This document shows, piece after piece, positions 1 to 7,142 of a stretch of DNA of 48,734 nucleotides. Position 1 is the stretch's first letter, and every line of letters starts with the position of its first letter. Source of the DNA: an uncultured Eggerthellaceae bacterium (GTDB taxonomy: Bacteria; Actinomycetota; Coriobacteriia; Coriobacteriales; Eggerthellaceae). The DNA is taken from NCBI GenBank assembly GCA_947626195.1, contig CANQRF010000013.1, forward strand, positions 1 to 48,734, read 5' to 3'. The notes beneath the pieces are model-generated. The model worked only from the letters and a program-made list of their open reading frames with translations, was not told where the DNA came from and did not search any database. The translations under genes and the position numbers were made by a program.

Positions 1-1
1 A

Positions 2-613
2 ATCAGAACTGTTGCTTGTCGTTCTTTGATTTCCGCAGCAGCTTTGAAAAATCAAAGCCGCCGTTTCTTTTTATTTTTACTAACATCAGGCAACCTTTTT
101 TCGGCCAATAAAGTTTCCGGTGCATTAACGAGCATGGGGCGCAAGACCAATCCCGAGACGGTTGACAATTACCTCCATGCCCTCAAGCGCGCCTTTGCTC
201 TTTATGAATGCGAACAGGTGGGATTAAAAGGCAAAACGATATTGCAACCACAAAAGAAATACTATGCCCCCGATATGGGCCTTCGAAACCTTGCCTGCGG
301 CTTTTCTGCCCAAAACATTGGCTTTCAGCTCGAGGGTGTTGTATATATCGAATTGTTGAGGCGCGGTTACACGGTATCTGTAGGAACACTCACCACGGGC
401 GAGATAGATTTTATTGGGCAACGGAACTCGGAACGGCTTTATATTCAAGTATGCGAAACGCTTCTTGATTCTGCGACACGGGATCGAGAGCTTGCGCCGC
501 TTAATGCCATTGAGGACTCCTTCCCGAAGCTTATCCTGACGAGAGACGAAAGCGATGTTGGAACAACGGAAACCGGCGTGAAGATATCGCTTGTTTCTGA
601 CTGGCTTTTGTGA
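2..613 (+). CDS. DUF4143-type ATP-binding protein, C-terminal part (cut by window edge)
   Basis: The frame is open from the first bases of the window, so the gene starts upstream and only about 200 C-terminal residues are seen. The visible part matches the C-terminal DUF4143 region of the large AAA-type ATPase family. It contains a winged-helix-like stretch (TVDNYLHALKRAFALYECEQ), then KKYYAPDMGLRN and an ending of the type GEIDFIGQRNSERLYIQVCETL, as in the restriction-endonuclease-like fold of this family. Walker motifs would lie outside the window. The cellular role of the family is poorly known; defence or mobile-element links are often suspected. It converges with the porB end at 667, with only about 50 nt between them. 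Confidence concerns the family, not a function. Confidence 0.8.
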   Translation: MRTVACRSLISAAALKNQSRRFFLFLLTSGNLFSANKVSGALTSMGRKTNPETVDNYLHALKRAFALYECEQVGLKGKTILQPQKKYYAPDMGLRNLACGFSAQNIGFQLEGVVYIELLRRGYTVSVGTLTTGEIDFIGQRNSERLYIQVCETLLDSATRDRELAPLNAIEDSFPKLILTRDESDVGTTETGVKISLVSDWLL

Positions 614-666
614 AAGCAGTCGCCGCTCTCCAAGCCCTCCAAGCGCTCGTTGAAAACAATCGAGAT

Positions 667-1659
667 TTATTTGGCACCGGTGGCAAGGTCGTCGAGCCAC
701 GCCCAAGCGATGTCGCGCTCGCGTATGACCTCCTGCACATCGTTTTCGTCAAGCTGCTTGAAGCGCCCTTGCCGGCGCAGGTAGGCCTCCACCGAGCTGA
801 ACTCCTTCGGACGCCGATTCACGATGTATTTCCCGCCGGGCATGCCGCAAAGCTGCGACCCTTCAAATTCCGCCAGATACCAGAGGCCGCAATCAGCCAC
901 TTCCTTGGCGAGGTCGATGGTTTCGTCCTCGCGGGTGCCCCACCCCGTCGGGCACGGCGCGATCACGTGAATGTAGCGCGTGCCGTGGATGGTGGCGGCC
1001 TTCTGCACCTTCTTGATGAAATCGTTCAGATAGCCGATGCTCGCCGTAGCCGCGTAGGGAATGTCGTGCGCGGCGACGATCTGGAACATGTTCTTCTTGC
1101 GCGTGAGGCAGCCGTGCACATGGGCACCCGCCGGCGTCGTGGTGGTCTTCGCACCGAACGGCGTGAGCGAGCTTTTCTGGATGCCCGTGTTCATGTACGC
1201 TTCGTTGTCGTAGCAGATGTAGAGGATGTCGTCATTGCGATCGATAGCGCCCGAAAGCGCCTGCAGCCCAATGTCGGCCGTGCCGCCGTCGCCGGCAAAC
1301 CCCACGACCGTGCAATCCTCGGGCTTGATGCCTTGGGCGCGCAGCCCCGCCTCAATGCCCGAGAGCACGCTTGCCGTGGCGGCAAAGGGCGTGATCATGG
1401 CGTTGTTTGCGAAGGAGAGCTGCGGGAAGTTGAACCCGACGGCGCTCATGCATCCGGCGGGCAGGGCGCAAATTACATGTGGGCCGAGCACCTTGAGCGT
1501 CTGACGCACCACCAAGGCGCCGCCACATCCCGCGCAGCCCTTATGACCGAAGAAGAACTCGTCGTCGGGGAGGGTTTTCGCCGTGAGGGGCTTGGGAGGC
1601 AATGGTGCTGCGGGGTTTGTGGGCGGCAAAGCTGCTGAAAGGTTTTCTGTCTGTTTCAT
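667..1659 (-). CDS. porB: 2-oxoacid:ferredoxin oxidoreductase, beta subunit (TPP-binding)
   Basis: This is the thiamine-diphosphate-binding subunit of a pyruvate/2-ketoisovalerate/arylpyruvate-type ferredoxin oxidoreductase, which cleaves 2-oxoacids to acyl-CoA plus CO2 and reduces ferredoxin. The 330 residues are normal for a beta subunit. Seen: GCAGCG (C42, C45), C70 and C236 (APCPTGW) as likely ligands of the proximal [4Fe-4S] cluster; GDGGTADIG (from residue 123) followed by DNEAYMNTG is the TPP/Mg motif. A proline-rich N-terminal stretch of about 28 residues precedes the conserved part. The start has a strong site (GGGAGGTGCGCG) and overlaps the stop of the alpha subunit by 4 bp (ATGA), so the two are translationally coupled. 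It is the last gene of the operon. Substrate is not decided by sequence; the nearby acyl-CoA ligase favours an aryl or branched 2-oxoacid, but pyruvate remains possible. Confidence 0.93.
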   Translation of the reverse strand: MKQTENLSAALPPTNPAAPLPPKPLTAKTLPDDEFFFGHKGCAGCGGALVVRQTLKVLGPHVICALPAGCMSAVGFNFPQLSFANNAMITPFAATASVLSGIEAGLRAQGIKPEDCTVVGFAGDGGTADIGLQALSGAIDRNDDILYICYDNEAYMNTGIQKSSLTPFGAKTTTTPAGAHVHGCLTRKKNMFQIVAAHDIPYAATASIGYLNDFIKKVQKAATIHGTRYIHVIAPCPTGWGTREDETIDLAKEVADCGLWYLAEFEGSQLCGMPGGKYIVNRRPKEFSSVEAYLRRQGRFKQLDENDVQEVIRERDIAWAWLDDLATGAK

Positions 1660-3062
1660 CGCGCACCTCCCTCTTCCAGCGAATCGATCCCAAGGAAGTA
1701 CACCTTCTTGCGAGGATCGAGGGGGCTTGTATGAGCGGCAGCCTTAGCGGCACCGGAAGCCGCGTTCGAAGCTTCAGCAGAAGCATCCACGAGGGCCGCG
1801 TTGGGATCTTCCACAATGGAAGCCCGCCGCTTGAGCAAGGCGAAGATGCCTTCCACCTGCTCATACGAGATGTCGTCGCCACCGAGGCCGCCGACGAAAT
1901 TGCAGATGTCGCGGATGCCACAGGCGCTTGCCGAGGGCGCACACGTAATGGCTTGCAACAGCGCCGACGAAACGTTCGTGAACACGGTGCCCTCGGCACC
2001 GAAGGAGATGTCCTTTTCCAATACGGCGATGGAACGTGCAGCGGGCGCTTTCGATCTCGCACCATCGTCGGCGTTATCATCACCGCTCGCCTCGCCACTT
2101 GCCTCACTCGAGCCGCCAACCGCGCCAACACCGAGAAGCGCCTTCACAAGCCGCTCGGCAGGGAACGGACGCATGTAGCGCAGGCGCACCATGCCCACTT
2201 TCTCGCCCGCGTTCCGCAGGTCATCCACCACCTGGCGCACAAGGCCCGCCACCGAGCCCAGCGTCACGATGATGCGGTCGGCGTCGGCACAGCGATACTC
2301 CTCCAACACGCCCGGATATTCCCTGCCGAACACCTCGGCGAAACGCTTCTCCACCTCATCGATCACGGGAAGCGCATCCACCATGTCCCAATGGGCGGCG
2401 TGCTTGTAGTAGCGGTTGAACTCCGGCCCGGCGGAATAGCCGATGTTCACCGGATGCTCGAAATCGAACTTGTTCTTCGTGCGATAGGGCGGCAAAAAGC
2501 TGTCCGCCTGCTCGGGTTCGGGAATATCCACCGTCTCGTAGGTATGCGTGAGGGCAAACCCATCGAGGTTTATCATCACTGGCGTGCTCACACGTTCGTC
2601 CTCAGCGAGGGCATACGCCATCAGCACGGCATCGAGAGCTTCCTGATTGTCCTGCACATACAGCTGAATCCATCCGTGGTCGAGCAAGGCGAGCGAATCG
2701 CGCTGGTCGCCATAGATGTTCCAAGGCAGCGCGAGCGCCCGGTTCGCATTCATCATCACGATGGGGAACCGTCCGCCGGCGGCATAGCTGAGCACCTCCG
2801 CCATATAAAGCAGGCCTTGGCTGGAGGTTGCCGTGAAGGTTCGCGCGCCCGTCGCCGAGGCCCCAAGCGCACAGGAAAGCGCTGAATGCTCCGATTCCAC
2901 GTGCACGTATTCCGCGTCGAGCCGGCCCTGCTCCACCATCTCGCTCAGGTGCTCCACCACAACGGTCTGCGGCGTGATGGGATAGGCGGATATGATGTTC
3001 GGACGCGCGAGGCGCACGCCTTCCGCCAAAGCCTCGTCGCCAGATAAGAAACGTTTCATCAT
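1656..3062 (-). CDS. porA: 2-oxoacid:ferredoxin oxidoreductase, alpha subunit
   Basis: Alpha subunit of the same complex; it carries the PYR-type TPP domain and the transketolase C-terminal-like domain. Seen: SGDEALAEG near the start, YPITP (27-31), ESEH (56-59, carrying the conserved glutamate that activates TPP) and TATSSQGLLYMAE, all typical of PorA. About residues 320-345 form a Ser/Glu/Asp/Ala-rich insert (GGSSEASGEASGDDNADDG) absent from typical members. The C-terminal tail (residues about 425-455) is alanine-rich; both look like flexible linkers. Length (468) is above the usual value of about 390-400 because of these additions. The ATG overlaps the stop of the gamma-delta gene by 4 bp, and the stop overlaps porB by 4 bp. 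Confidence 0.93.
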   Translation of the reverse strand: MMKRFLSGDEALAEGVRLARPNIISAYPITPQTVVVEHLSEMVEQGRLDAEYVHVESEHSALSCALGASATGARTFTATSSQGLLYMAEVLSYAAGGRFPIVMMNANRALALPWNIYGDQRDSLALLDHGWIQLYVQDNQEALDAVLMAYALAEDERVSTPVMINLDGFALTHTYETVDIPEPEQADSFLPPYRTKNKFDFEHPVNIGYSAGPEFNRYYKHAAHWDMVDALPVIDEVEKRFAEVFGREYPGVLEEYRCADADRIIVTLGSVAGLVRQVVDDLRNAGEKVGMVRLRYMRPFPAERLVKALLGVGAVGGSSEASGEASGDDNADDGARSKAPAARSIAVLEKDISFGAEGTVFTNVSSALLQAITCAPSASACGIRDICNFVGGLGGDDISYEQVEGIFALLKRRASIVEDPNAALVDASAEASNAASGAAKAAAHTSPLDPRKKVYFLGIDSLEEGGAR

Positions 3063-4105
3063 CGCACCTCTTGCCCGGCGCCGAAATCGGATTCGGGCTC
3101 CATGGTTATGGCATTGAAGCGACAGACTTTCGCGCAGATGCCGCAGCCTTTGCAGAAATCGTAATCCACCGCAACGGGGGCAACCGCATGCTCGTTGGCA
3201 GCCGGCGTTTTGTGTGTCTCAGAGAAAGGCAGCTGCCCTGCCAGCCGGGGAATTTCCCGGTTTGGATCGTGCTCCGTTTTGTAGATGGTGCCGTCGGGGC
3301 AATAGAGATAGCACTGAAGGCAGCCGGTGCATGCCTCGGGATCAATCACCGGACGGATGTTGCGCCAGCCGGCGTTCTTCGCAACAAGATACCCCGCTTC
3401 GAAGCACGTATTGTGCGCATAGGACTCGGGGCTCAGGGCGTTTTGCTCGGGTGGAGCGGGAGCCGATGCCTCGGGAGCGCAGCCGCCTCCTGCCTGCGCG
3501 GCTTCTGCCGGAGCGGCTTCTGCCTGTGCCTCTTCTGCCGACGTGGCAACCTTCGCGCTCTCCCCTTTTTCCGCAACCAATTCTTCGGTCACACGCCGCG
3601 CCTCATCCACGATGGCGAAATTGCTCTCATGCAGCTTCGCCGGCATATAGAGCCTGATCGCCTCACGAAGGCTCTCCTCGGGAAGCACCTCGTCTCCCAT
3701 CAGCACGCTCAGCGCTCCAAGAAAAACGGTGTTGGGAATCGGTCGCCCAAGCACTTCCTGGGAAATGCCGTTCGCATCCAAGGCGATCACCTGCGGATTC
3801 TCGAAAACCCGCGCGCTATTCACCAACACGACGCCGCCGGGCTTCAGCTCGCTTTCCCAGTCTTCGCCCAAAAGCGTGTCATCCAGATAAACCACGTAAT
3901 CGGCAAGCGATACCGCGCTCCGATCGCCAATGGTTTTCGTGGAAAGCTTCGTGAACGCCCGCATGGGGGCACCGCGCCGTTCAGGCCCGAACGAAGGAAA
4001 TGCAAGGCCGTTTATGCCTTCGCCCATGGAAGCGGCCGCACCTAAAAGCCTAGCGGCCGTAAACGCGCCTTGACCTCCCCTTCCGTGCCAGATTACTTCG
4101 ATCAT
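3059..4105 (-). CDS. porCD: 2-oxoacid:ferredoxin oxidoreductase, fused gamma-delta subunit
   Basis: One polypeptide joins the gamma subunit (residues about 1-180; WHGRGGQGAFTAARLL at the start, FGPERRGAPMRAF) to a delta-type 2x[4Fe-4S] ferredoxin domain (about 250-348). The cluster ligands are visible: C259-x2-C262-x2-C265-x3-C269 and C318-x2-C321-x2-C324-x3-C328. The two parts are joined by about 60 residues of Ala/Glu/Pro-rich linker. Separate genes are common in archaea, while fusions occur in anaerobic bacteria. It would pass electrons from the TPP centre to external ferredoxin in the cytoplasm. It is the first of the three subunit genes, 62 nt after the LysR-like gene and overlapping porA by 4 bp. 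Confidence 0.93.
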   Translation of the reverse strand: MIEVIWHGRGGQGAFTAARLLGAAASMGEGINGLAFPSFGPERRGAPMRAFTKLSTKTIGDRSAVSLADYVVYLDDTLLGEDWESELKPGGVVLVNSARVFENPQVIALDANGISQEVLGRPIPNTVFLGALSVLMGDEVLPEESLREAIRLYMPAKLHESNFAIVDEARRVTEELVAEKGESAKVATSAEEAQAEAAPAEAAQAGGGCAPEASAPAPPEQNALSPESYAHNTCFEAGYLVAKNAGWRNIRPVIDPEACTGCLQCYLYCPDGTIYKTEHDPNREIPRLAGQLPFSETHKTPAANEHAVAPVAVDYDFCKGCGICAKVCRFNAITMEPESDFGAGQEVR

Positions 4106-4167
4106 GCTCCCCCGTTACAAAAGTTACAAAATCCGCCGAGCGTTGATCCCAACGTTACCGCCGAAAG

Positions 4168-4824
4168 CTAGCGCAAGCGCGCATAGCGCTCGAGGTTGGT
4201 TTTCAGGCGCTCCACATACTTCTGGGCCGTTTCGCTCAATTCGGCGTCTTTGCGAACGACGATACCGAGCAGCAGCTTCACATCGGTTTCCAGCGGCAGA
4301 GCGTGGAGGAACGATCCGTCGGAGATGCCCACCAAGATGCCGCTTGTGATGGTATAGCCGTTCAGCGCGACGATGAGCTCGCTCAGCGAGGCGCGGTCGG
4401 TGCAGACGATGGTCTTGCTCCGCGGCACTTCCGCGAGCGCTTCTTCGTAAAAAGATATCGGCGCATCGTCGCCCTGTTCGAAATACAGATAGGGCCAATC
4501 GCCCAGCTGTTCCAGGCTGAGGCTCTTCGCATGGACAAGCGGATGGCTTGCCGGCAGCGCCACGTAAGGCGACGACTCCTTCAGCTCGATGAACTTCAGG
4601 CCGGCTGCGTCCAACGCGGCGTTCACGGAATCTTTCGTCGTGGACATCTCGGCGATGACGCCGATCTCGCTCGTGCCATCCGCCACATCGTCGATAACGC
4701 CCTGGGTCGTTCTGTCGCGGAAGGCGTAAGCATACGAATCGCCTCCGAGCGCGAGCACGACGTGCGCAAACGTCTGCACGTTGAAAAGGTAATGCTGACC
4801 TGATACGGAAAAGGAAGTTTCCAT
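4168..4824 (-). CDS. Stand-alone LysR-type substrate-binding domain protein
   Basis: The 218 residues match only the effector-binding (periplasmic-binding-like) half of LysR regulators. Seen: YAYAFRDRTTQGVIDDVADG, EIGVIAEMS, LPASHPLVHAKSLSLEQLGDWPYL in two pieces, and late TDRASLSELIVALNGYTI with GIVVRKDAELSETAQ. Full LysR proteins have about 300 residues with a winged helix at residues 1-65; none is present here. The 75 nt upstream up to the ligase gene holds no open HTH-coding remnant. The ATG follows a good site (AACGGAGAATCCC). It lies inside an operon between an acyl-CoA ligase and an oxidoreductase. It may therefore sense an aromatic acid or CoA ester, act as a partner of another regulator, or be a decayed regulator. 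Function is not known. Confidence 0.75.
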   Translation of the reverse strand: METSFSVSGQHYLFNVQTFAHVVLALGGDSYAYAFRDRTTQGVIDDVADGTSEIGVIAEMSTTKDSVNAALDAAGLKFIELKESSPYVALPASHPLVHAKSLSLEQLGDWPYLYFEQGDDAPISFYEEALAEVPRSKTIVCTDRASLSELIVALNGYTITSGILVGISDGSFLHALPLETDVKLLLGIVVRKDAELSETAQKYVERLKTNLERYARLR

Positions 4825-4899
4825 GGGATTCTCCGTTCTTCGCTTTCAATCAATTGTACACCGGCGCGGCGTTTGTCGCACACGCCGGCGCGAGTTTGC

Positions 4900-6240
4900 T
4901 TAGTTCGCCTTCGAGCGTTCGTCGATGAAGCGCGACGCCTTGTGCTCGGAAGACGTTCCCAACTTGCCGGAATCGTACACGATGACACTTGCGGGACGCA
5001 CGCCCGTATGCGTTTTCAGCGCGAGCTCCACGCGCTTCGCCACCGCGTCGTAGGACTCGTCGGAACCCAAAGCGCGCTCCACCGAGACCTCGTAGCGGGT
5101 CGTGTAGTTTTCGTCGTAAACGCGGATGGAATACTCGCCCGTCAGCCCCGGCTCGGCGCGTACCACATATTCGATATCCGAGGGGAACACGTTCACGGCA
5201 CCGACGATGAACATCTCATCCTTACGGCCGGTCACGTGGATGCGCGCAAGCGTGCGACCGCAGCTGCATTTCTCCGTGCTCACATAGCCGATGTCGCCCG
5301 TGCGGAAGCGGATCATCGGACGCGCCTTCTTCATGAGCGTCGTATAGACGAGCTCGCCCACCTCGCCGGGCTGAAGTACCTCCCCCGTCTCGGGATCGAC
5401 GGTTTCCACGAGAATCTGATCCTCGGCGATGTGCAGGCCGTCCTTTGCCTCGCACATGGCCGCACAGGCGCCATAGATGTCGGAGAGGCCGAAGAAGTCC
5501 ACCACCTTCGCGCCCCAGAGGTTCTCGATGGCCTCGCGCGTCGATTTGATGGAACCACCCGGTTCACCTGCGACGATGATCGTGTGGATGCTGAAGTCCT
5601 TCTTCGGATCGTAGCCCTTCTCCTTCGCCTTCTCACCAAGCTGCCACGCGTAGGAGGGCGACGTCCAGATGATGGTCGGCTGATATTGCTTCAGCACGAA
5701 CAGCAAGCGGTCGGACGGTACGGCGCCCACCCAGATGGCAAGCGCACCCAGCTCCTGCGCGCCCATGACATCGGGGCCGCCGACATAGAGCGCGAAGTTC
5801 AACGCGTGCACGTAGCGGTCGTTCGGGCGCATGCCCGCCTGCCAGAAGAGGCGCGCTTCGGTCTTTTGCCAGAGGTCGAAGTCTTCTTGGGTGAAAGGGC
5901 TCACCGTTGGAACGCCGGTGGATCCGGAAGAGGTCGCCATGAAGATGACTTCCTCCTCGGGAACCGAGCACATCTCACCGAAGAAGCTCCCCACGTGCTG
6001 GGTCTCGCGCTCGGTCTTCTTGTCGATGAAGGGGAACTTTGCCAGATCCTCAAGGGTGTTCAGATCATCCGGGGAAAGGCCGGCCTCATCGAAGGAGCGC
6101 TTGTAATAGACCGTGTGGTCGTAGGCGTAGCGAAGCATGTCCTTCAGGCGCTGAAGCTGCATCGCCTCCAGCTCCGGACGCGGCATACACTCGATTTCGG
6201 GCTCGTAATACTTTTGATCATAGGGAATGGCTTTCGCCAT
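4900..6240 (-). CDS. paaK: Phenylacetate--CoA ligase family protein
   Basis: An AMP-forming acyl-CoA ligase of the PaaK branch, which activates an aryl acid with ATP and CoA (or runs in reverse). At 446 residues it has the normal family length. Seen: phosphate-binding SSGSTG at residues 104-109, the SDIYGACAAMCEAKDGLHIAED segment (in pieces), RFRTGDIG, and the C-terminal hinge/lysine region HVTGRKDEMFIVGAVNVFPSD. The start has AAGGAG 10 nt upstream. It is the first gene of the operon that continues into a LysR-like effector domain and 2-oxoacid:ferredoxin oxidoreductase subunits. PaaK-type ligases paired with indolepyruvate-type oxidoreductases are known from anaerobes degrading aromatic amino acids, so arylacetate/arylacetyl-CoA is the likeliest substrate. 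That substrate is inferred. Confidence 0.9.
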   Translation of the reverse strand: MAKAIPYDQKYYEPEIECMPRPELEAMQLQRLKDMLRYAYDHTVYYKRSFDEAGLSPDDLNTLEDLAKFPFIDKKTERETQHVGSFFGEMCSVPEEEVIFMATSSGSTGVPTVSPFTQEDFDLWQKTEARLFWQAGMRPNDRYVHALNFALYVGGPDVMGAQELGALAIWVGAVPSDRLLFVLKQYQPTIIWTSPSYAWQLGEKAKEKGYDPKKDFSIHTIIVAGEPGGSIKSTREAIENLWGAKVVDFFGLSDIYGACAAMCEAKDGLHIAEDQILVETVDPETGEVLQPGEVGELVYTTLMKKARPMIRFRTGDIGYVSTEKCSCGRTLARIHVTGRKDEMFIVGAVNVFPSDIEYVVRAEPGLTGEYSIRVYDENYTTRYEVSVERALGSDESYDAVAKRVELALKTHTGVRPASVIVYDSGKLGTSSEHKASRFIDERSKAN

Positions 6241-6261
6241 GGCTCATACTCCTTACTCATT

Positions 6262-6292
6262 CGGAAAAAAACAGCGTTACTCATGGTAACGC
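6262..6292 (-). terminator. Terminator-like hairpin in the paaK leader (possible attenuator)
   Basis: On the minus strand GCGTTAC - CATGA - GTAACGC (7-bp perfect stem, 6274-6292) is followed directly by TGTTTTTTTCCG. It sits only about 33 nt before the paaK start codon and upstream of its ribosome-binding site, so RNA polymerase coming from the paaK promoter would meet it before the first gene. This geometry suits transcription attenuation. A terminator of an upstream minus-strand unit is less likely, since no minus-strand gene is seen upstream. Confidence 0.55.
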
Positions 6293-6689
6293 CCCGTTTT
6301 CGCGGCGCAAGGGGCGAAGTCGGCTGCGGCGTTGCTAAGTTTCCATGACGCTTTATCGGAATTTTGTATGGTTGAAGCGGCGCGGCTATCGAATGGGGTG
6401 ATGGTGATGTTGGGCGGTACGTAGGTGCGCGGGCGGTTGCGCGTATGGGAGTGCGGGCGTGTGGTGGGTGGGGCAGAGTTCTGCGGTGCTCTGCCATCTG
6501 ATGCGGCGCATATGGGAGTACGGGCGTGTGGCGGATGGGGGTCTGAGCGTGCGGACGGGTGCAAAGTTTGCAAGTTCGCATGAGTTTGCCATATCTCTTC
6601 TTGTAAAGCTGCAAGTGAACCGATACAATGAACCATTGCGTCGTGAGCCGCTTATTGGAGCAATCATGCGGAAGCGCCGCACGACATAC
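6293..6689. other. Gene-free stretch upstream of paaK with a duplicated 30-bp G-rich unit
   Basis: No credible gene is seen. Proline-rich minus-strand frames here lack start-site support. The stretch holds two copies of a 30-bp G-rich unit (6444-6473 and 6511-6540, 27 of 30 bases identical, period 67). The right part runs into the tRNA-Phe promoter. The paaK promoter must lie in this stretch, but I could not fix a convincing -35/-10 pair. Confidence 0.5.
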
Positions 6690-6765
6690 GGTCAGGTAGC
6701 TCAGATGGTAGAGCAGCGGACTGAAAATCCGCGTGCCGAGGGTTCAAGTCCCCCCCTGACCACCA
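6690..6765 (+). tRNA. tRNA-Phe (anticodon GAA)
   Basis: A complete 76-nt cloverleaf with the CCA tail encoded. Acceptor GGTCAGG (6690-6696) pairs with CCTGACC (6755-6761). The D stem is GCTC/GAGC, the anticodon stem GCGGA/TCCGC encloses CTGAAAA with anticodon GAA at 6723-6725, and the T arm carries GGTTCAAGTCC. Discriminator A is at 6762, then CCA. Its 3' end is repeated just downstream both inverted and direct, which marks it as a likely integration target. Confidence 0.97.
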
Positions 6766-6770
6766 TTTGA

Positions 6771-6802
6771 TCAAAAAGCCTGCTTTAGCGGGCTTTTTTG
6801 AT
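6771..6802 (+). terminator. Rho-independent terminator after tRNA-Phe
   Basis: AAAAAGCCTGC (6773-6783), TTTA loop, GCGGGCTTTTT (6788-6798) form an 11-bp stem with one G-T pair, ending in a T run. It begins 6 nt after the tRNA. Confidence 0.85.
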
Positions 6803-6813
6803 TGAACGATGAA

Positions 6814-6933
6814 CAGGGGGGGACTTGAACCCTGCGAAGGCTGAACATGCCAGTGGCATGTTCAGTAAGGAGCACCGAAGGTGCGACGTACGAAATGCGA
6901 GCGAAGCGAGACATTTCATCAAGTCCCCCCCTG
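6814..6933. repeat. 120-bp nested-palindrome element with tRNA-Phe-derived ends
   Basis: The outer arms are a 15-bp perfect inverted repeat, CAGGGGGGGACTTGA (6814-6828) and its complement (6919-6933). Both arms are copied from the T-arm/acceptor region of the adjacent tRNA-Phe. Inside lie three smaller hairpins: a 12-bp perfect palindrome around one base at 6841-6865 (CTGAACATGCCA as left arm), GCACC-GAA-GGTGC at 6872-6884, and GAAATG...CATTTC at 6892-6917. A 22-bp exact direct copy of the tRNA 3' end, including CCA, ends at 6940. This could be a MITE-like insertion, an attachment-site scar, or a structured RNA. Confidence 0.7.
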
Positions 6934-6949
6934 ACCACCAGAAATACCA

Positions 6950-6983
6950 GGCCAGCAGCCATATCTGCTGGCCTTTTCATTTT
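6950..6983 (+). terminator. Second rho-independent terminator downstream of the tRNA-Phe element
   Basis: GGCCAGCAG (6950-6958), CCATAT loop, CTGCTGGCC (6965-6973), then TTTTCATTTT. It is a perfect 9-bp stem with a T-rich tail. It may have been the original tRNA terminator before the element at 6814-6933 arrived. Confidence 0.85.
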
Positions 6984-7035
6984 CCAAAATCCTTGCCTCC
7001 AACATCAAGGACACAATGGGGACACACCCGGCACA

Positions 7036-7115
7036 TGATTAATCTTGCCATGTCAAGATTAATCATGACATGGCAAGATTAATCATGACATGGCACGTTT
7101 CTTATTGGCTATAAT
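7036..7115 (+). promoter_or_regulatory. Promoter and operator-like repeat array of the AlbA_2 regulator
   Basis: A TATAAT box is at 7110-7115. Upstream, TGACATGGCA is repeated at 7066 and 7086 with an exact 20-bp spacing and GATTAATC linkers. A third copy in inverted orientation (TTGCCATGTCA) is at 7045-7055. The last repeat covers the -35 position (TGACAT, 18-bp spacer), so a bound protein would block transcription. The same unit recurs at 8890-8940 behind the gene. Confidence 0.7.
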
Positions 7116-7142
7116 ACGCTTGACTTGATATACCATTGAGAG

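Noticed and set aside
3071-4045. Long plus-strand open frame opposite the gamma-delta oxidoreductase gene
   Set aside because: It mirrors a gene with clear motifs, shows no recognisable domain and lacks a ribosome-binding site. Long antisense frames are common in GC-rich genes.
4873-6348. 491-codon plus-strand frame opposite paaK
   Set aside because: Shadow of the PaaK reading frame. Composition (Arg/His/Leu-rich) and lack of start signals argue against a gene.
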